53,624 bases of DNA from Candidatus Auribacterota bacterium (GCA_026392035.1 JAPLCX010000067.1:1-53624); one strand, 5' to 3'; positions 7,517 to 18,945 are shown, numbered from the stretch's first letter. Numbers and translations are program-made. Notes: generated from the sequence alone by a model not told the origin.

Positions 7517-9268
7517 TTATTGCACCGTGAGCGTTTCTCGATCAACCCCATCCACATAGACAAGATTGTTGACAGAGGTCGTCTGCGTCGCGTCCACCGC
7601 GCCTCCCTCGAGGTAGTATGTGCCTTTGGCAAGGGCTGAGAAGTTCGCCGCGAGGGCCAGGTAATTGTAAATCGCCTTGCCGACTGTGAGCGGCTTGTTC
7701 CCGAGATACCCGGCGGGGCCTCTCACAAATCCCTTCCCACGCACGTAGTAGAGCGTCCTCCCGTTCGGCAGGATGACCCTGATGAACGGATAGCATTTTA
7801 TCGAGATCGGCTGCACATTCGCCCTCACCTCGATCCGGTCTTTTGTCGAGAAGACATTCTTGTTCGGAGTGAGATCGATTACGGGGGTCGGCGTGGCTGT
7901 TGGCGTCGGGGTCATGGTCGGCGTCGGCGTGGGGGGAATGAAACGGTTCGCATAGACGCGGCCGTTATTCGACGGATCTCTCTGTGTAAATACCGCGATG
8001 GCGTTGCCCTCTGCATCAGAGGCGATATGCGGATTCGCTGCTTCTTTACCCGTCGCCGCATCTATTATCGCGGCGGTGCCCCAGCCGGAACCAGGCGTGT
8101 AGTATGCCGCATAGACTCGAGAATATGATCCGTCGCTCTGTTTGAATACAGCCAGGGCGTTGCCATACGCATCCATGGCCACCTGCGGGACATCTGCATT
8201 TGCTCCTGTCCCCGCATCTATCACCACCGCCCCTGTCCAGCTTGAGCTTTGAAAGCGGTTGGCGTAAATACGATTGGCCGCGCCAACAATCTGTATAAAA
8301 ACCGCGATTGCGCTTCCATCCGCACTGTATGCAATTTGAGGATAAGATGAATATCCTGCCGAGGGATCGTCTATCCTTTCAAATCCCCCCCAACTCGAGC
8401 TGTCAAAGCGGCTCGCGTATACGTGGTATGCATAGGGGAGGGTATCGCTATCTCTTTGCCAGAAAACTGCGATAAACTCATCGTTCGGACCAGCCGCTAT
8501 CTGGGGATCAAACGCATAACCCTTGCTTCCGTCACTTAGCTGTGCAGGGGGCGTTATCCAACCCCCTCCAGCAACATAACGTGTCGCATTGATTTGCTGT
8601 ACCGCTCCGTGAAGCTGTTCAAATACTGCGACAGCATTACCGCTTGAATTCATTGCCAGTTGAGGCTTATATGCTAAACCCCAGGTGGAATTGTCTATCT
8701 GGACCTGAGGAGCAGGCCAGCTCGAACTTCCCGCATCATAGCGCCTCCCGTACATACGATCTGCAGAAATTGGACCATAGGAGAATACTGCAAGCGCATT
8801 ACCGCTCGCATCAAGGGCGGCATGCGGGGACAATGCCTCCGTACCACCGGCATTCGCATCAATAATGCTCGCTCTGGTCCATGTCCATCCGGACACATAG
8901 TAATTCGCACAGGCGTGGTAATTACCCAATGCTGTGCTCTCTACAAACACGGCCATGGCATTGCCGTTCTGACCTATCGATATCCCGGGGGTGTTTGTAG
9001 ATCCTCCCAGGTTGCTATCTACCGCCACAGGCGTACTCCAGCCTGAGCCGGGAACATAGTGATTCACGTAGATACGATTCCCCGCTCCGTTCCAATCACG
9101 AAAGATTGCTATGGCGCTACCGTTCGGTCCCATCGAGATCTGCGGTAAATTAAAAGGATCACCCGACCCTGGATCAATAGGCTGGGCGCCTTCCCAGACC
9201 TGACACATTCCGCTGCCTGTGAGGATAATCATCGCAACAGCTGCCAATAAAAACCCTTGCATCTTCAT
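7517..9268 (-). CDS. Secreted repeat protein with Thr-Pro linker and C-terminal beta domain
   Basis: A 583-aa exported protein. Residues 1-22 form a signal peptide. A long region of about 420 residues holds imperfect repeats of roughly 50-55 aa, each with a core like PQIAMDASGNALAVF followed by RVYANRY and GSGWGTAAIID. This pattern suggests a beta-propeller of the sialidase/NHL kind. A short Thr-Pro linker follows, then a final domain of about 115 residues containing LPNGRTLYYVRGKGF. That last domain looks related to the C-terminus of the 1075-aa protein at 31747-34974. The ribosome site GAGGAGG lies about 9 bases before the ATG. Function is unknown; extracellular binding is the best guess. 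Confidence 0.85.
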   Translation of the reverse strand: MKMQGFLLAAVAMIILTGSGMCQVWEGAQPIDPGSGDPFNLPQISMGPNGSAIAIFRDWNGAGNRIYVNHYVPGSGWSTPVAVDSNLGGSTNTPGISIGQNGNAMAVFVESTALGNYHACANYYVSGWTWTRASIIDANAGGTEALSPHAALDASGNALAVFSYGPISADRMYGRRYDAGSSSWPAPQVQIDNSTWGLAYKPQLAMNSSGNAVAVFEQLHGAVQQINATRYVAGGGWITPPAQLSDGSKGYAFDPQIAAGPNDEFIAVFWQRDSDTLPYAYHVYASRFDSSSWGGFERIDDPSAGYSSYPQIAYSADGSAIAVFIQIVGAANRIYANRFQSSSWTGAVVIDAGTGANADVPQVAMDAYGNALAVFKQSDGSYSRVYAAYYTPGSGWGTAAIIDAATGKEAANPHIASDAEGNAIAVFTQRDPSNNGRVYANRFIPPTPTPTMTPTPTATPTPVIDLTPNKNVFSTKDRIEVRANVQPISIKCYPFIRVILPNGRTLYYVRGKGFVRGPAGYLGNKPLTVGKAIYNYLALAANFSALAKGTYYLEGGAVDATQTTSVNNLVYVDGVDRETLTVQ

Positions 9269-9483
9269 AGCCGTTCCTCCTCTCTTGTGAGGTTATATTA
9301 TCGCTATACACAATCATTATACCGAGTATAGTTAACAATTCCCAGACATTACGATTATATTCCACAGCGAAATGAGCACGTCAATCACAACATGATATGC
9401 AGAGCGCTCTATCCGCCCCTAATACATTCGCATTGACAGAGATGCCTCTCGTGTTATCCTAATTTCATATCACACTATCACCA
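9269..9483. promoter_or_regulatory. AT-rich divergent intergenic region
   Basis: A 215-base AT-rich gap between two divergently read genes. It must carry promoters for both, but I cannot pick convincing -35/-10 pairs by eye. Confidence 0.35.
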
Positions 9484-11916
9484 ATGAAAATTTGCCGAAC
9501 CGATTTATTTTCTCTAGGGGCACTGCTGATCTTGCAGGCACTCCTCTTCCCGCCCGCCACCTTCACCTCCTCGAACCTGCTGGTTTCAAAATACAGCGAC
9601 GTAATCACGCAGCATCTCCCCCACCAGCTCTTCATCAGGCAATCGCTCTTTCAGGATAAGCGCCTCCCTCTCTGGAATCCCCATGAATGCGCGGGGACTC
9701 CCGCCTTTCCGAACCCGCTCTATCTCACATTCGCCTTTCCGCACCTGCTGCTGATCTGGCTTACTCCCCCCCTGGCAATGAATGTTGGATTCTTTCTACA
9801 TATCTTTCTTGCCGGCGCATTGACTTATGCGTTCGCGCGGCAGATCGGCTGCGCCCGCACCGCGTCGCTCTTCGCCGCACTCGTTTTTTCACTCGGCGCA
9901 AGGAGCCTCTCCCAGGTTCAGGCGGGGGCATATCCCAATGTGGTCTATCTTGCTTACATTCCGCTCTTTTTTATTTGCGCCGAACGATGCATCACCAGCC
10001 CCGACCGGCGCGCGTCATTGACCATGGCGGCATGCATGACGCTCGCACTGCTGACGGGCGAAATACAGATGTATATCTACTCAGTACTATTGGTAATTCT
10101 CTTTTCGCTGCTAAGATGCCGTTGCACCCCCGATCAGATGAGGGCAGTCACTTCACCCGGGAAGGCACTTCGCTCCGTTCTTGTCGGAATGATCCTCTCT
10201 CTCCCGCTCTCCGCATTCTATATCATCCCCGCATGCCATCTCTACCCACTGCTCACGCGATCACTGCCTCTCGGCAAAGCCCAGTTCTCCCTGATGCCGG
10301 CCCTGTCAAACCTGAGTCTTCTGCTCAATCCGTACCTTCTCAGCGATTTCACCCCTTCCACTGAGCTCCCGTGGGAATCCGCTCTCTACGTCGGCCTCGC
10401 GCCGCTCATGGTCATTGCATGGATGCTTTTCCAAAAATCATCACGCCGCGACCTCCGCCTCTGGGGCTCGCTCACCGTCGTCACGCTGCTCTTTTCCCTC
10501 CGGGAGCTGAAACCACTCCACCTCCTCTTGAACATGATCTTCCCCGCGATCACACCGTTCCGCAACCCCGGGCGCATGCTCTTCTTCTTCCCCTTTTTTG
10601 CCGCACTGCTCGCGGGGCGGGGGCTGCACGTTTTCTCCTTCTCCCATTCACCGGGTGAAGGGAGCCGTGCCGCCCGATTCTGGCTCTGCGTTTTACTCAT
10701 CGCCATTATTATGCTGTGCAGTGCATTTGCGCGGCTCTCCCGAGAAGACATAGGCACCCTCATGCACAACTATTGCCAACGATTCTCCAGCTTCTTCGGG
10801 AGCGGGCAGCTCGGCATCCTCGATATGCACACGCTGCGGCGAGAGGCATCTTCTTTCAAAACGGCCATGCTCAGCTCGCTGGTGTTCCAATCTATGATTA
10901 TGACGGTGCTTTCTGCCCTCTTCATCCTCAGGGATAACCGGAGGATACCACTCCATATATTCAGCATTTTCCTGCTCGCGGCTGCATACGCCGATCTTTT
11001 TTACTTCGGGCAACAGTATCTCGAGGTCCACCCCATGGAGGAAATCTACCCCCCTTCCATGCTTTACCGGTCTCTCGAACGGGCAGGGCATACGTCCCGG
11101 CTTCTCGATATGTCCGCGCGGCCCGTAGCGCCCTTCTGGACAGCCCTCCCGTTCTTCCAGAGCACAGGCCTTGGCGTGTCCCGTGTCGACGGATATACGC
11201 CCGTCAATCTCACGTCGTATGTGCGTTATATTGATCTGCTGCGCGGCCGATCAAAGACAGCCTGGCCGAGGTGGGGCATCACGGTCCCCTCCATCCAGCA
11301 TCCATCGCTCCTCTCTCTTCTGAATACGGACTTCTTAATTTCTGAATCACCGCGTGCGCTGACGTCGCTCACGCTCGTCGAGGAGTTCAGGGATGTGCCG
11401 GTGTACAGGCAGTTTCTCGGAGCCGGAGTCCTTCCCCGCCTTTTCCTGTACCGCAACACCGATTCCTTTCCCAATGCATGGCTCGTCCCCGATGCCGAGG
11501 TCTGCGAATCTCCGGAAGAAGACCGACGGATGACCACTCTCGATTTCCGCCAGGAGGTCCTTCTCCCGCGCGGTTCGCGACCACTCAACGGGGGGGAACC
11601 GTACCGCGCTGTTCCGATTTCTCGCCACGGGCCTGACCTGATCAGCATGGAGATGGAAACGCGCCGACCCTCCTACCTGTGCCTGAGCGAGATCTGGGCT
11701 CCCGGATGGAGGGCGACAGACAATGGGGCGAGCGTGGAAGTGGCAAGGATCAATACGACTTTCCGGGGCATCTACCTGGAGCCGGGGAAGCACTCCGTGC
11801 GCCTGAACTATCGGCCGCCGGGGATTGGCGTGGGGCTTGTGGTATCCGCCACGACTGCGGTCGTACTTATCGCAGTTGCTCTGAGTGCAAAAAAGAGGAG
11901 GTTAGGTTCAGTATAA
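9484..11916 (+). CDS. YfhO-like multi-spanning membrane protein
   Basis: An 810-aa integral membrane protein. The N-terminus has a first transmembrane helix followed by a loop with the pattern SDVITQHLPHQLFIRQ...LPLWNPHECAGTPAF. This is characteristic of the YfhO/GT-C-fold family, whose members are linked to glycosylation of lipoteichoic acid or other surface polymers. About 10-12 hydrophobic segments follow. A C-terminal soluble part of about 250 residues (ending in ...ARINTTFRGIYLEPGKHSVRLNYRPP) precedes a final helix, as in YfhO. It would use a polyprenyl-phosphate sugar on the outer side of the membrane, in line with the glycolipid genes at 45.7-52 kb. The start at 9484 has only a weak ribosome site. 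Confidence 0.85.
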   Translation: MKICRTDLFSLGALLILQALLFPPATFTSSNLLVSKYSDVITQHLPHQLFIRQSLFQDKRLPLWNPHECAGTPAFPNPLYLTFAFPHLLLIWLTPPLAMNVGFFLHIFLAGALTYAFARQIGCARTASLFAALVFSLGARSLSQVQAGAYPNVVYLAYIPLFFICAERCITSPDRRASLTMAACMTLALLTGEIQMYIYSVLLVILFSLLRCRCTPDQMRAVTSPGKALRSVLVGMILSLPLSAFYIIPACHLYPLLTRSLPLGKAQFSLMPALSNLSLLLNPYLLSDFTPSTELPWESALYVGLAPLMVIAWMLFQKSSRRDLRLWGSLTVVTLLFSLRELKPLHLLLNMIFPAITPFRNPGRMLFFFPFFAALLAGRGLHVFSFSHSPGEGSRAARFWLCVLLIAIIMLCSAFARLSREDIGTLMHNYCQRFSSFFGSGQLGILDMHTLRREASSFKTAMLSSLVFQSMIMTVLSALFILRDNRRIPLHIFSIFLLAAAYADLFYFGQQYLEVHPMEEIYPPSMLYRSLERAGHTSRLLDMSARPVAPFWTALPFFQSTGLGVSRVDGYTPVNLTSYVRYIDLLRGRSKTAWPRWGITVPSIQHPSLLSLLNTDFLISESPRALTSLTLVEEFRDVPVYRQFLGAGVLPRLFLYRNTDSFPNAWLVPDAEVCESPEEDRRMTTLDFRQEVLLPRGSRPLNGGEPYRAVPISRHGPDLISMEMETRRPSYLCLSEIWAPGWRATDNGASVEVARINTTFRGIYLEPGKHSVRLNYRPPGIGVGLVVSATTAVVLIAVALSAKKRRLGSV

Positions 11917-12021
11917 AAATAAGCCGCGGATTATTGCCGATTGGCGCGGGTTGTCCCCGAGCAGCAATAGTTCACCATAGTACATCCCCGCGTAATGAGT
12001 TGGTTATGCGGGGTGCATATT

Positions 12022-12130
12022 TGTAGGGGTTCGATCCTTCGGCTGCGCTCAGGACAAGTTTTATCGAATTCGGGCCCTTACGGGCAAGCGCGATACCTGC
12101 CCGGCTCCAGACGGGAATCGCGCCCCTACA
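12022..12130. repeat. 109-bp MITE-like element with TGTAGGGG ends
   Basis: Terminal inverted repeats TGTAGGGG (12022-12029) and CCCCTACA (12123-12130) enclose a stretch with TTCGGCTGCGCTCAGGACAAG, a familiar dispersed-repeat text. The same TGTAGGGGC ends border the truncated transposase element at 44372-44622, so this may be a non-autonomous relative. Confidence 0.55.
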
Positions 12131-12185
12131 CCACAACATACTGCACTTTCCCCCATAAGTGACCCAGTACATCCTCGTTTGGCTT

Positions 12186-14553
<2,368 letters not shown>

Positions 14554-14554
14554 G

Positions 14555-15277
14555 TCAGCGTCCTACCCCCAGGCGGAGCGCCAGGAATCTCGGCAGGCCT
14601 GCCGAAATGATCTTATCCTGGGCCTTTTTCACATCATAGGCCACCCGCCTGATCTCAAACCTCATTTTCGCCGCATCGTATATTCCATAGCTCGCCCGTT
14701 GGTCCCCGTCCCTCGGCTGTCCCACGCTCCCCACATTGATAATGTACCGGGCGTCCTTCTCCACGGCCATGTCGCGCGCGCGATAACAGCTGATTGAGCC
14801 TCTCTCCTGAAAGATGACGGGCACGTGTGAATGGCCGATAAAGCACAGTTTGGCCGTGAGGAGTTCAAAGCATCGTTGGGCAGACATGAGATCAATAACG
14901 TACCCCCACTCTTTTGGACTGGAGAGCGAAGAATGTACGATCGCGAAACCGTCATAACCCCTCGTAACCGGAAGATGTTTGAGGTAGGCCGTGTCATCCC
15001 CGCTCAGTCTCCTCGCGGTCCAGGTGACGGCCTCTTTCGCGTATTCGTTAAAGTAGTCCAGGGGCGTGTCGCCCACTGCGGCAGAATCATGGTTCCCCAG
15101 AACAGTCTCGATCCCGCGAGACCGCAGCTCCGCGATACACTTCTCCGGCTCCGCCCCATAGCCCACTACATCCCCCAGGCAAAGATAGCGGTCCGCGCCC
15201 GCGCGCTCAATGTCGGCGAAGACCGCGCTCAGCGCGTCGGTATTGCCGTGGATATCGCCAAATATGGCGTAGCGCAT
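14555..15277 (-). CDS. Calcineurin-like metallophosphoesterase
   Basis: A 240-aa cytoplasmic phosphoesterase of the YfcE/PrpE-like group. The metal-binding motifs are GDIHGN (8-13), GDVVGYG (about 36-42) and GNHD (about 62-65), with later histidines in the IVHSS and IGHSHVP segments. It would hydrolyse a phosphodiester or phosphoprotein; the substrate cannot be told from sequence. The start at 15277 (MRYAIFGDIHGN) is the only sensible one. Confidence 0.9.
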   Translation of the reverse strand: MRYAIFGDIHGNTDALSAVFADIERAGADRYLCLGDVVGYGAEPEKCIAELRSRGIETVLGNHDSAAVGDTPLDYFNEYAKEAVTWTARRLSGDDTAYLKHLPVTRGYDGFAIVHSSLSSPKEWGYVIDLMSAQRCFELLTAKLCFIGHSHVPVIFQERGSISCYRARDMAVEKDARYIINVGSVGQPRDGDQRASYGIYDAAKMRFEIRRVAYDVKKAQDKIISAGLPRFLALRLGVGR

Positions 15278-15351
15278 CGCACTGACCTATTCTTTCTATC
15301 GCTCTGCAGCCAGGAATGTGCCACGCATTAGTTATATCAAATGCGCACGCG

Positions 15352-16440
15352 CTATGGAACGTGAGACATGAACTCCCGCACTCGCTGGCTGATCTCCCCG
15401 GGGCTAAATAAGAAATAGGGAAATTCCCGCTCGGCCAGGTGATCCAGGAGGAATGTCCCGCTCGCCGCAGCATAGGGGGGCGGGCTCTCTTTGAAAAACC
15501 GCTCGATGATCCTGTCCTGGATCCACTCGTAGTTCCAGCCGCCCACGCCATGGATGAAGAAGTCAAACCTGTACAATCGCAGGAAGAGCGTGAGCGCCGC
15601 CGCGCGGGGGAGTATGCCGAGATTTTCCGCACCCGACGCACCCACGTCTTTTTTGAAGCACCTCGCCCGCACGCCCTCGTGAACAACCCAGAAGGGGAGC
15701 TCTTCTTCCCGGAGCTTGGGGAACGGGAAATTCCTGTAGCGGAACCTGAACTCCTCCCTGTATTCATCAAGCGCGCTGTTAAAAACATCCCTGAATCTTT
15801 TTTGATCCACGTAGATCCGCGAGAAAAGATCGCGAAACTCCTTCCCCCCGAGGATGTCCGAGAGAAAATGGCACGGCATCCGCAGCCCGTAATACTCGAT
15901 GAAGCTCTCCGCGAGTATCTCCCTGAGAAGTTTCCTGCCGGTCTTGGCCATGATAATTTCTTTGAACGTCAAAAAGTTGGGAAGGCATTTTTCAAATCCC
16001 CCCTGCGATACCTTCCGGAGCGCCGCCTCAATCCTGCCGAGGAACTCACCACATGAGTCTTCCGAGGGCGCTGGGTAATCGTACAGCAGCCGATCCGTCG
16101 TGATGAACTCCACAACCCCGGGCGCGGCTTCGCCGCTCCACGGGCGCGCCGCATCACGAGGGGCGCGCCAATCGCGGCCGGGGGGGCGCGGCGAAACACA
16201 ACCCGGGACCTTCGCCCCTATACGCACCCGCTCCGTATCCAGAAAGACGATCTCCTTTTTGCCGCGGGGCGCAGCTTCAAGGGCGAGGAATTTAACGGCT
16301 ATCCCGGGGTGAAAAAAATAAGGCTGGTGGGCCACTCCAATTCTGTGTGATTCCGAGACCCGTCCGAAAAATCCCTCCGGCTCAGGCAGAAAAATAATCT
16401 CGCCATTGTTATACGGTGGTTTGAGCAGTCTCTTTTTCAT
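15352..16440 (-). CDS. Unrecognised 362-aa protein
   Basis: I do not recognise this protein firmly. It is soluble with no signal peptide. It has a GVAHQPYFFHPGIAVKFLALE segment near residue 35 and a late FFIHGVGGWNYEWIQDRIIERFF segment. The first faintly recalls the N-terminus of BshC-type bacillithiol enzymes, but I would not name it so. Basic and aromatic residues are frequent. Its ATG at 16440 lies only 2 bases from the terminal inverted repeat of the RAYT element (16443-17173). Whatever leader and ribosome site it had has been replaced by CCCCTTTTT of that repeat, so expression may have changed. Confidence 0.75.
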   Translation of the reverse strand: MKKRLLKPPYNNGEIIFLPEPEGFFGRVSESHRIGVAHQPYFFHPGIAVKFLALEAAPRGKKEIVFLDTERVRIGAKVPGCVSPRPPGRDWRAPRDAARPWSGEAAPGVVEFITTDRLLYDYPAPSEDSCGEFLGRIEAALRKVSQGGFEKCLPNFLTFKEIIMAKTGRKLLREILAESFIEYYGLRMPCHFLSDILGGKEFRDLFSRIYVDQKRFRDVFNSALDEYREEFRFRYRNFPFPKLREEELPFWVVHEGVRARCFKKDVGASGAENLGILPRAAALTLFLRLYRFDFFIHGVGGWNYEWIQDRIIERFFKESPPPYAAASGTFLLDHLAEREFPYFLFSPGEISQRVREFMSHVP

Positions 16441-16442
16441 TA

Positions 16443-17173
16443 AAAAGGGGACAGGCTACTTTATACTTTGCAACACTTTCCCTTACAAGGTCTTCCGAGC
16501 GGCCTAAGCGTGGATTGCAATCTGAATCGCCTGGCCATCTGCTTTTGCCACAACGGCGCTCCAAACGGCGCCTGGCGATTCACGCTGCCGCGGAGTTTGT
16601 TCAGTTCGCCTCCTGTCATCGGCGTATCAACAAATCTCCCCCACTCGCCAGGCAATTTGACAGGCGGTTCGTCCGTAAGACAGCGTGGCTGCTCTCCGAT
16701 TGTCTCCTGATGAGAAGACCACGGCCATTCCCTCGCTGATCGCACAAGGCCCGCGCGCACGGGGTTGCCTTCGACATATCTAAGTACTACAATGAGATGA
16801 TTGTCTTCTTCAATTAAAAAGCTTTTGAACCGTCCCTGCCATATGTGGCCGCTGGATCCATAGTGCTTGTGATACCGTCTCACGTGGCTGGTCATGAGCC
16901 ATTGCATGAATTTGCTCAAGGCCTCGCGCACCGACTGCCTCACAACCATATGAAAGTGCGTCGGCATCACGCAATAGGCAAAGAGCTTGATCGGAAACTT
17001 TTTTTAGCCTCCTTCATTAGATTGATGAATGCTTTGTAATCTTGTTCCTTGTGAAAAATCTCCTGTCCCGCATTTCCACGGTTCAAGACACGATACACAA
17101 TGCCTTCACCTAACCCTCTGGCAATACGTGGCATCGGATTATCCTTTCATAATAAAGTAGCCTGTCCCCTTTT
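16443..17173 (-). mobile_element. RAYT element 1 with perfect 22-bp terminal inverted repeats
   Basis: Perfect 22-bp inverted repeats at 16443-16464 (core GGGGACAGGCTACTTTAT) and 17152-17173 bracket a tyrosine transposase of the REP-associated type. The repeats run into both neighbours. The right one encodes the last eight residues of the glycosyltransferase; the left one stops 2 bases short of the next gene's ATG. The transposase stop codon itself lies inside the left repeat. No target duplication is evident, as expected for the HUH single-strand mechanism. Confidence 0.85.
16461..17134 (-). pseudogene. REP-associated tyrosine transposase, frameshifted
   Basis: The first part starts at 17134 (MPRIARGLGEGIVYRVLNRG) and runs to a TGA at 16967-16969. 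The second frame continues with KLFAYCVMPTHFHMVV and ends at 16461. The HUH motif is THFH, and the catalytic tyrosine is probably in LRYVEGNPVRAG. The frame changes at a run of seven A (plus-strand T 16999-17005). Re-reading one base there joins the halves perfectly (AAAKF...), so either one A has been lost or the gene uses slippage at A AAA AAA G. Full length would be about 224 aa, normal for the family. RAYTs mobilise the small palindromes beside them. Confidence 0.85.
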
Positions 17174-17857
17174 CCGGGATATGACATCAAGATAGTAGAG
17201 GAGTCTCCGCCGTGGATCATCCAGGCCGTCGAGAAAGGCTCGCTGGGGATTCACATAGATTGCCTCAACGGGTATCTCCCTGAAGGGCGTTTTGGTCCTC
17301 ACCAGCTCGATGAGAATCTCCAGTCCCAGCCCGTAGCCGCGCTCCCCCAGGCGCACCTTCTTCAAAAATGAATCCCTGTATCCCCTGAAGCCGCAGAATG
17401 GATCAGTGCACATCACCGAAAATAGTTCCCTCATCAACCCCGCGACGTACCTGTTGATGATGAACCTCTCGGGGGGCGCATCCGCGCGCGCCGCCCCTCT
17501 CATGTAGCGGGAGCCGAGCACCACCTCATGTTCCACCAGCATGCTCAAGAAAACCGCGATCTCCCTGGGATCATGTTGCAGGTCCGCATCGAGGGTGACT
17601 ATGTTCTCGTAATCATTCTTGAGCGCGCACGCAAAGCCGCTGCGCAGCGCCGACCCGTAGCCAATTCTCTCGGGATGCCTGAGCAGGAGCGTCCGGTAAT
17701 CGCACATCCGGCGAAGGATCCGCCCCGAACCGTCGGTTGAGCCGTCATCGACAAAGAGCACGGCCCCGTCATAATGCGCTCTCAATCGCGCATAAAACTT
17801 CTCCAGAAACTCGCGCTCGTTATATACCGGGCACAGCACCAAGCTTTTCCCATTCAT
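17147..17857 (-). CDS. Family 2 glycosyltransferase (polyprenyl-phosphate sugar synthase type)
   Basis: A GT-A fold glycosyltransferase of the dolichyl-phosphate mannosyltransferase type. Motifs are LCPVYNE, FVDDGSTDGS, LDADLQHDP (the DxD region) and the FCGFRGYRDS acceptor region. It lacks C-terminal membrane helices. The start at 17857 (MNGKSLVLCPVYNE) gives 236 aa; an upstream ATG at 17893 would add 12 residues. The last eight residues (KRGQATLL) and the stop are encoded by the terminal inverted repeat of the RAYT element, so the native C-terminus has been replaced or extended. The likely product is a polyprenyl-phosphate hexose. Confidence 0.88.
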   Translation of the reverse strand: MNGKSLVLCPVYNEREFLEKFYARLRAHYDGAVLFVDDGSTDGSGRILRRMCDYRTLLLRHPERIGYGSALRSGFACALKNDYENIVTLDADLQHDPREIAVFLSMLVEHEVVLGSRYMRGAARADAPPERFIINRYVAGLMRELFSVMCTDPFCGFRGYRDSFLKKVRLGERGYGLGLEILIELVRTKTPFREIPVEAIYVNPQRAFLDGLDDPRRRLLYYLDVISRKRGQATLL

Positions 17858-18042
17858 CGCGTCGCCATGATCCATCCGGCATGATTGGTCCATTCATTTA
17901 TATCATAACCATGCTCCCGTTCAACCTGAGAATGGATCACACGGAGTCTGCTCGCTTCTTTAATTTTATATGTTTTTTCGGTCAAATGTTGGTAGACTAT
18001 ACCCAGGCGTTCGCGATTCCGCGCAGAGAAGGAGATCAGGCA

Positions 18043-18453
18043 ATGGGGGCGAACGAAGTTGAGGGGCAGGCTCGGAGGAAGTTCGAGCGGCTCACGACCG
18101 ATCTCCCCGCAACGCTCACCGTCGTTGGGGGGGATGCCGCCGGGGGCGGTGTGATATCTCTTGAGGGGAGGGTCCTCAACCTGAGCATGGACGGGGCGAG
18201 CATCGAGACCTACCGCTCTCAGGAGAGCGAGTTCCTCCGCGGCACGCAGCGCGTCACCGTCGAGATCGCGCTCCCGGCTCATTCGGAACCGCTCAGGTTT
18301 AGCGGCGAGGCGGTGTGGAGCACGGAAATCGCTGATCCGATGAAGCAGATGACCACACTGCGTTTCGGCGTTAAAATCCTGAAGGTCTCACCCCGGCACT
18401 CGGCATGGCTCGCATCATATATCAAAAAAGAACTCGAAGAAGCCTCTTCCTGA
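18043..18453 (+). CDS. PilZ domain protein
   Basis: A 136-aa single-domain protein. The c-di-GMP-binding PilZ signature is visible as RKFER (RxxxR, about residues 12-16) and NLSMDGAS (D/NxSxxG, about 50-56), followed by beta strands ending in a C-terminal helix (WLASYIKKELEEA). It probably binds cyclic di-GMP and acts on a partner protein. The start at 18043 follows AAGGAGA about 8 bases upstream; the frame extends upstream without a better site. No c-di-GMP synthase lies in the window. Confidence 0.88.
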   Translation: MGANEVEGQARRKFERLTTDLPATLTVVGGDAAGGGVISLEGRVLNLSMDGASIETYRSQESEFLRGTQRVTVEIALPAHSEPLRFSGEAVWSTEIADPMKQMTTLRFGVKILKVSPRHSAWLASYIKKELEEASS

Positions 18454-18711
18454 TCTGACACTCACTCACCTCATCCTCTCAATACTGCCCCCTCGCAACT
18501 TGCATGATATGGATGTTCTCTGGGGATCGCGTTTATCACATTCGGATACATCATCCTCCCGGCAACTGTACGTAATGAAAATTAAATTATTCTCTGGATT
18601 TTACAAAGGCCCTGTCGTAGAATGGCCTTCAGAAGAACCCGGAGAATCTCTTGCGTGAGAGAATCTCGAGCGGGGCAGTCACGAGCAACACACATATGAA
18701 GGGAGGGTACC
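18454..18711. other. Upstream region of the histone-fold gene
   Basis: A 258-base AT-richer gap. It must hold the promoter of the short gene at 18712. GGGAGGG lies 5-7 bases before the ATG. I see no other gene. Confidence 0.4.
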
Positions 18712-18888
18712 ATGGCTGATGTGCTCGTAGTGGCAAGTAAGGTGAAGGCGTACATCAAACAGAAGGGATGCAACACATCCGCGGAGAGCATCGAGGAGCT
18801 CAGCAAGCGCGTCCAGATGATTCTCGACATGGCGATCAAGCGCACGGGCGCGAATGGCCGCAAGACCGTGAAGGCGCAGGATCTTTAA
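18712..18888 (+). CDS. Bacterial histone-fold protein (58 aa)
   Basis: A 58-aa basic protein, MADVLVVASKVKAYIKQKG followed by CNTSAESIEELSKRV and ending GANGRKTVKAQDL. The ending matches the loop 2/helix 3 signature of archaeal histones (GRKTIKAEDI). The overall layout of a short helix 1, long helix 2 and short helix 3 with no tails matches the small bacterial histones exemplified by Bdellovibrio Bd0055. It probably dimerises and binds DNA as a nucleoid protein. A strong ribosome site (GGGAGGG) and a strong terminator (18912-18945) suggest a short, abundant transcript. Helix 1 carries SKVK, also typical. The alternative, a DUF1931-type protein, is longer and double-domain. Confidence 0.85.
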   Translation: MADVLVVASKVKAYIKQKGCNTSAESIEELSKRVQMILDMAIKRTGANGRKTVKAQDL

Positions 18889-18911
18889 TACGCGAAGCCG
18901 TTGGGTATGCA

Positions 18912-18945
18912 AGCGAGGTGATGGATCCCATCACCTCGCTTTTTT
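18912..18945 (+). terminator. Rho-independent terminator of the histone-fold gene
   Basis: A perfect 13-bp stem (AGCGAGGTGATGG / CCATCACCTCGCT) with a 3-nt loop, followed by TTTTT. It lies 23 bases after the stop. It overlaps the last codons and stop (18931-18933) of the convergent acetolactate decarboxylase gene. Confidence 0.9.

Noticed and set aside
12023-12130. Small RNA or riboswitch upstream of ligA
   Set aside because: It lies at the 3' end of ligA, which reads leftward, and its ends match the TGTAGGGGC element type.
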